64,000 nucleotides of DNA from Petrolisthes cinctipes. Lineage: Eukaryota > Arthropoda > Malacostraca > Decapoda > Porcellanidae. Location of the stretch: contig JAWQEG010003723.1 in the NCBI GenBank assembly GCA_033782935.1, forward strand, positions 1 to 64,000, written 5' to 3'. This document shows positions 61,453-64,000 of the stretch, one piece after another. Below the pieces are notes generated by a model. The model was not told the origin of the DNA and did not search any database. It saw nothing but the letters and a program-made list of their open reading frames with translations. Each line of letters starts with the position of its first letter. The stretch's first letter is position 1. Made by a program: the position numbers and the translations under genes.

Positions 61453-61555
61453 ATGGGGCTGGGAGGCACGGGAGCCTCCGTCAGCAGCCTCGTCTGGATG
61501 GGCTTGCTGTTGCTGCTCGTACTGGAGGGAAGCCGAGCTATCATCGAGGAAAAAG
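61453..61555 (+). CDS. first coding exon of a secreted or membrane protein (partial)
   Basis: An ATG in near-perfect context (ACTACCATGG) opens a 34-codon exon ending in phase 1 at a good donor (GAAAAAG then GTGTGT). It reads MGLGGTGASVSSLVWMGLLL, LLLVLEGSRA and IIEEK: a basic-free start, a hydrophobic core of about 15 residues and a small-residue site (GSRA), i.e. a signal peptide. Phase-1 introns just after signal peptides are typical of extracellular modular proteins. The next exons are not in this window. Product unknown. Confidence 0.75.
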
Positions 61556-64000
61556 GTGTGTACCATTATAGTCGCCTTTTTCGTGTTTTATAATTAGCAT
61601 TCCCATACACTCGTTTCTTAGCCTACTGTACGGTACTGTTTCTTTCTCAAAACGTACAACCTCATGCCTCCTAATAATAGTGTGATTACTGTTTTATGTT
61701 TTATTGCTGTGTAGACCTAAGCGAAACAATCTTCATTTCATTATTGGTGTATATAGCTGTATTTGACTGATGGCTAGTCCTAGTTCTGTAAGTCACGCTT
61801 CATGATTACCGTAGGCTATCCCTACCGGAAAGCATGTTTACAGTAGGCTATCACTACCAAAGCTTTCTTACGCTGCGTATTTCCTTTCTGTACCGTATAA
61901 CCAAATGCCATATTACACATTTCATTTTAGAGTCGTATAGGCTCGTGCTGTTGCATATTTCAGAGTCGTATACTATAATATAGTACTATTACTTATTTCC
62001 ATTCACTACATTGTAGCCTAGTCCTGCAAAGCCCTATTAAGCATCAGTACCGGTATACACACTTATTGTTATACATACACATATGTGTGTTGGCTCTTTC
62101 ACTCCACATCTGTGAATCTGGCTAACACCATCTTGTCACCTGCTGTTAGGGGTATATTCATAGTTTCATTGGTTGTCTTTTATATGGAACTATTAAATAG
62201 TCATTAGGCTTCTTAAAGCACATTGATTGAGACGACTGACAAGTAGGCTATAGGGACGTTGACAACTATACTGAGAGATGTCAGAATACTGGTACTATGG
62301 AGTCAGAAAACATGCAGTGATGCACATGAAAGCTTTAATGCTCAATCACCGCAGTTTGCGTGAGTATTGGTAGCGTTACGTAGGCTTATATGGCCGCAAG
62401 GCTTTCGAGTAGGATACCCCATCCCAAGATGCGTCATGGATCATTATCTGATAATAAGATTGTTTCTGACATTGCTCTGAGGTTACCTAAGTGCCAACCT
62501 AATATATTTTGTTAATGTGTAAACAACTGACGACTTTATACGTTTCTATATGCTGAAACTATTTTTGAGGGGCTGGGGTAAGCACACTTGTCGTTCAAGG
62601 TTGAAAAACTAATTAATTTGACCCATAATTTATTACTAATATAGCCTATTTATATATTTCACATTACAGCCTTCCCGTTGCGTTGTGTTAACTTCTAACA
62701 GGTAAAGATAAATTAAACACTAGTGAATTAATATTGCCTATCAGTGTGTATGGATTGTTCTCACAAATTTTTATGCTTAAATTCTGTGAAGAAATGTAGG
62801 ATCCTATTTAATACCGAATTTGTAATGGGCTATATATACTGTGCATAAGGACATATTTTTCGAATTCCGCCTTTTGTGTTAAAACACTACCATATATAAA
62901 GCTACCAACAATAATAAAAAAACTCTGTCGCCTCCATTGCCAAATCATTAACCACATCCATTGTAGGCCTCCCACAACTTCAGAGGCTCGTGAACTTAAA
63001 CACCAGAGAGGTTTATTAATTTGCCCGTAAAATATTGTAATTTGGAAGAAGTAGCTCATCCAAAACTGCCAAGGGTAATTAATAAGTATAATGTTTGTTA
63101 TCAGACTATATGGTACGGTATGTCAGGCAGTGTTCCGGAACACCTTTTAGGCAAGCCGACGCTTTGATAAGATAGTTCTATCTCTGCACTTTTTCAGATG
63201 AGATAAGAAAGGGAAGAAGGAAGGAAAGGAATTTACTAGCCTGGTGCGAGTGACCTTCGTTATCGTGAGAATTATGGGTATAGCGATAAGAAAATGTGGA
63301 GGTAGTCTGTGTTTATTTACCTTTATCGCCATGGTTATATACCGTATAGGCCTATACCACAATATTTAGTAGGGCACAAGTTTGGGCTCATCTATTGTTG
63401 ATGCCGAACAAACATATATATTTCGTTATGAAAGTTGCGAAATTCTCCAAGTGGTATCTTATTTGAGAACTCATTTTAACTATTAAGAGCTACGTTGTTG
63501 AAAGTCAATTTAAGGATCAGTGCCCCCTACTGCTATAGCCTTATTTCTAACGTGTTTTATGAGATTACATTAGTATGAGCTAAGTTGTTGTAGGATCAGT
63601 GCCCCCGACTGCTATAGCCTGCTGCCGGTACACTGGTGCCGGTGATGGTGGACTGGACAGTGGGCGGTGAGGGCGAGCGTGTCCGAGGAGGTCCAAGGAC
63701 AAGGAGTGATCATCCCACCCACCCACCGGAACACTTCCCAGGACCCCTCCTTCCCCCTATCACCTCGCTCTTTCCCTCGTCCCTCTTCCTCCTCGCCCCA
63801 CGTCCCTCTTTCCATCCGCTTCTTCCTCCCTCTCCCTTTCCACTTTCCTTCCCAACCTTCCTTCATTCCTGTCTCACCATTTTCCTGCTTTCATACCTCC
63901 ATTCTTCCTTTCCCACCATTCCTTCTCATTCACCTTTCTGGTTCCCAGTCTTCCTTTCCCCTCTCCCTGCCTTCTTTTCCATTATTTTTTTCATCTTGCT
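61556..64000 (+). other. first intron of the signal-peptide gene; no exon seen
   Basis: AT-rich sequence up to about 63600, then a C/T-rich stretch (63700-64000) with CCTCTCCCTTCC-like runs. No acceptor-exon-donor unit with sensible coding content was found on either strand. Confidence 0.5.

Noticed and set aside
63612..63866. 84-codon minus-strand frame near the right edge
   Set aside because: Glu/Gly/Lys/Arg-rich translation of a C/T-rich stretch; no splice context or family.

Overview
The window is animal nuclear DNA, most likely from a decapod crustacean. The genes have many small exons with GT-AG introns. The intergenic and intronic DNA is full of long (GA)n, (CA)n and (TTA)n tracts, TTAGG-derived arrays (the arthropod telomere motif) and dense families of small inverted-repeat transposons. 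The organism is an inference from this style, not from a diagnostic gene.

Layout. 1-9.2 kb: minisatellites, microsatellites and short transposon copies, with no convincing gene. 9.26-9.73 kb (+): last coding exon of an unidentified PPxY-motif protein whose 5' part is not visible. 12.2-16.0 kb: a nest of transposons (a hAT-like shell with 8-bp target duplication, a broken LINE reverse transcriptase and three small hAT-like MITEs). 16.5-19.7 kb (+): a RAB34/RAB36-type small GTPase in seven coding exons. 19.7-25.3 kb: no gene, but one tRNA-derived SINE. 25.35-34.24 kb (-): a complete DMTF1 (cyclin-D-binding Myb-like factor) in 15 coding exons plus a candidate alternative last exon. 34.3-40.1 kb: more nested transposons. 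40.6-43.5 kb (+): ARFRP1, five exons. 46.7-58.2 kb (-): a 15-exon gene for an about 810-residue type I membrane glycoprotein that I cannot name, with two diverged copies of an extracellular domain and one apparent 1-bp frameshift. 60.9-61.6 kb (+): 5' end of another gene, whose first coding exon is a signal peptide; the rest lies beyond the window.

The genes show no operon-like logic. RAB34/36 and ARFRP1 are both small GTPases of Golgi/trans-Golgi and cilium-related traffic, DMTF1 is a nuclear transcription factor, and the large minus-strand gene is secretory. I see no reason beyond chance for their proximity.

The most interesting material is the mobile DNA. One palindromic MITE family is present in about 20 copies and inserts at TTAA; a paralogous empty site in the same window proves this for one copy. 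Two hAT-like MITE families have intact 8-bp target duplications, one nested inside the other and one carrying a LINE fragment. In the genes, notable points are a GC-AG intron and alternative C-termini in DMTF1, a ghost copy of an exon start in the RAB gene, and splice sites that sit directly against long dinucleotide tracts in the membrane-protein gene. All exon boundaries were read by eye from splice consensus and reading phase; no alignment or transcript data were available.
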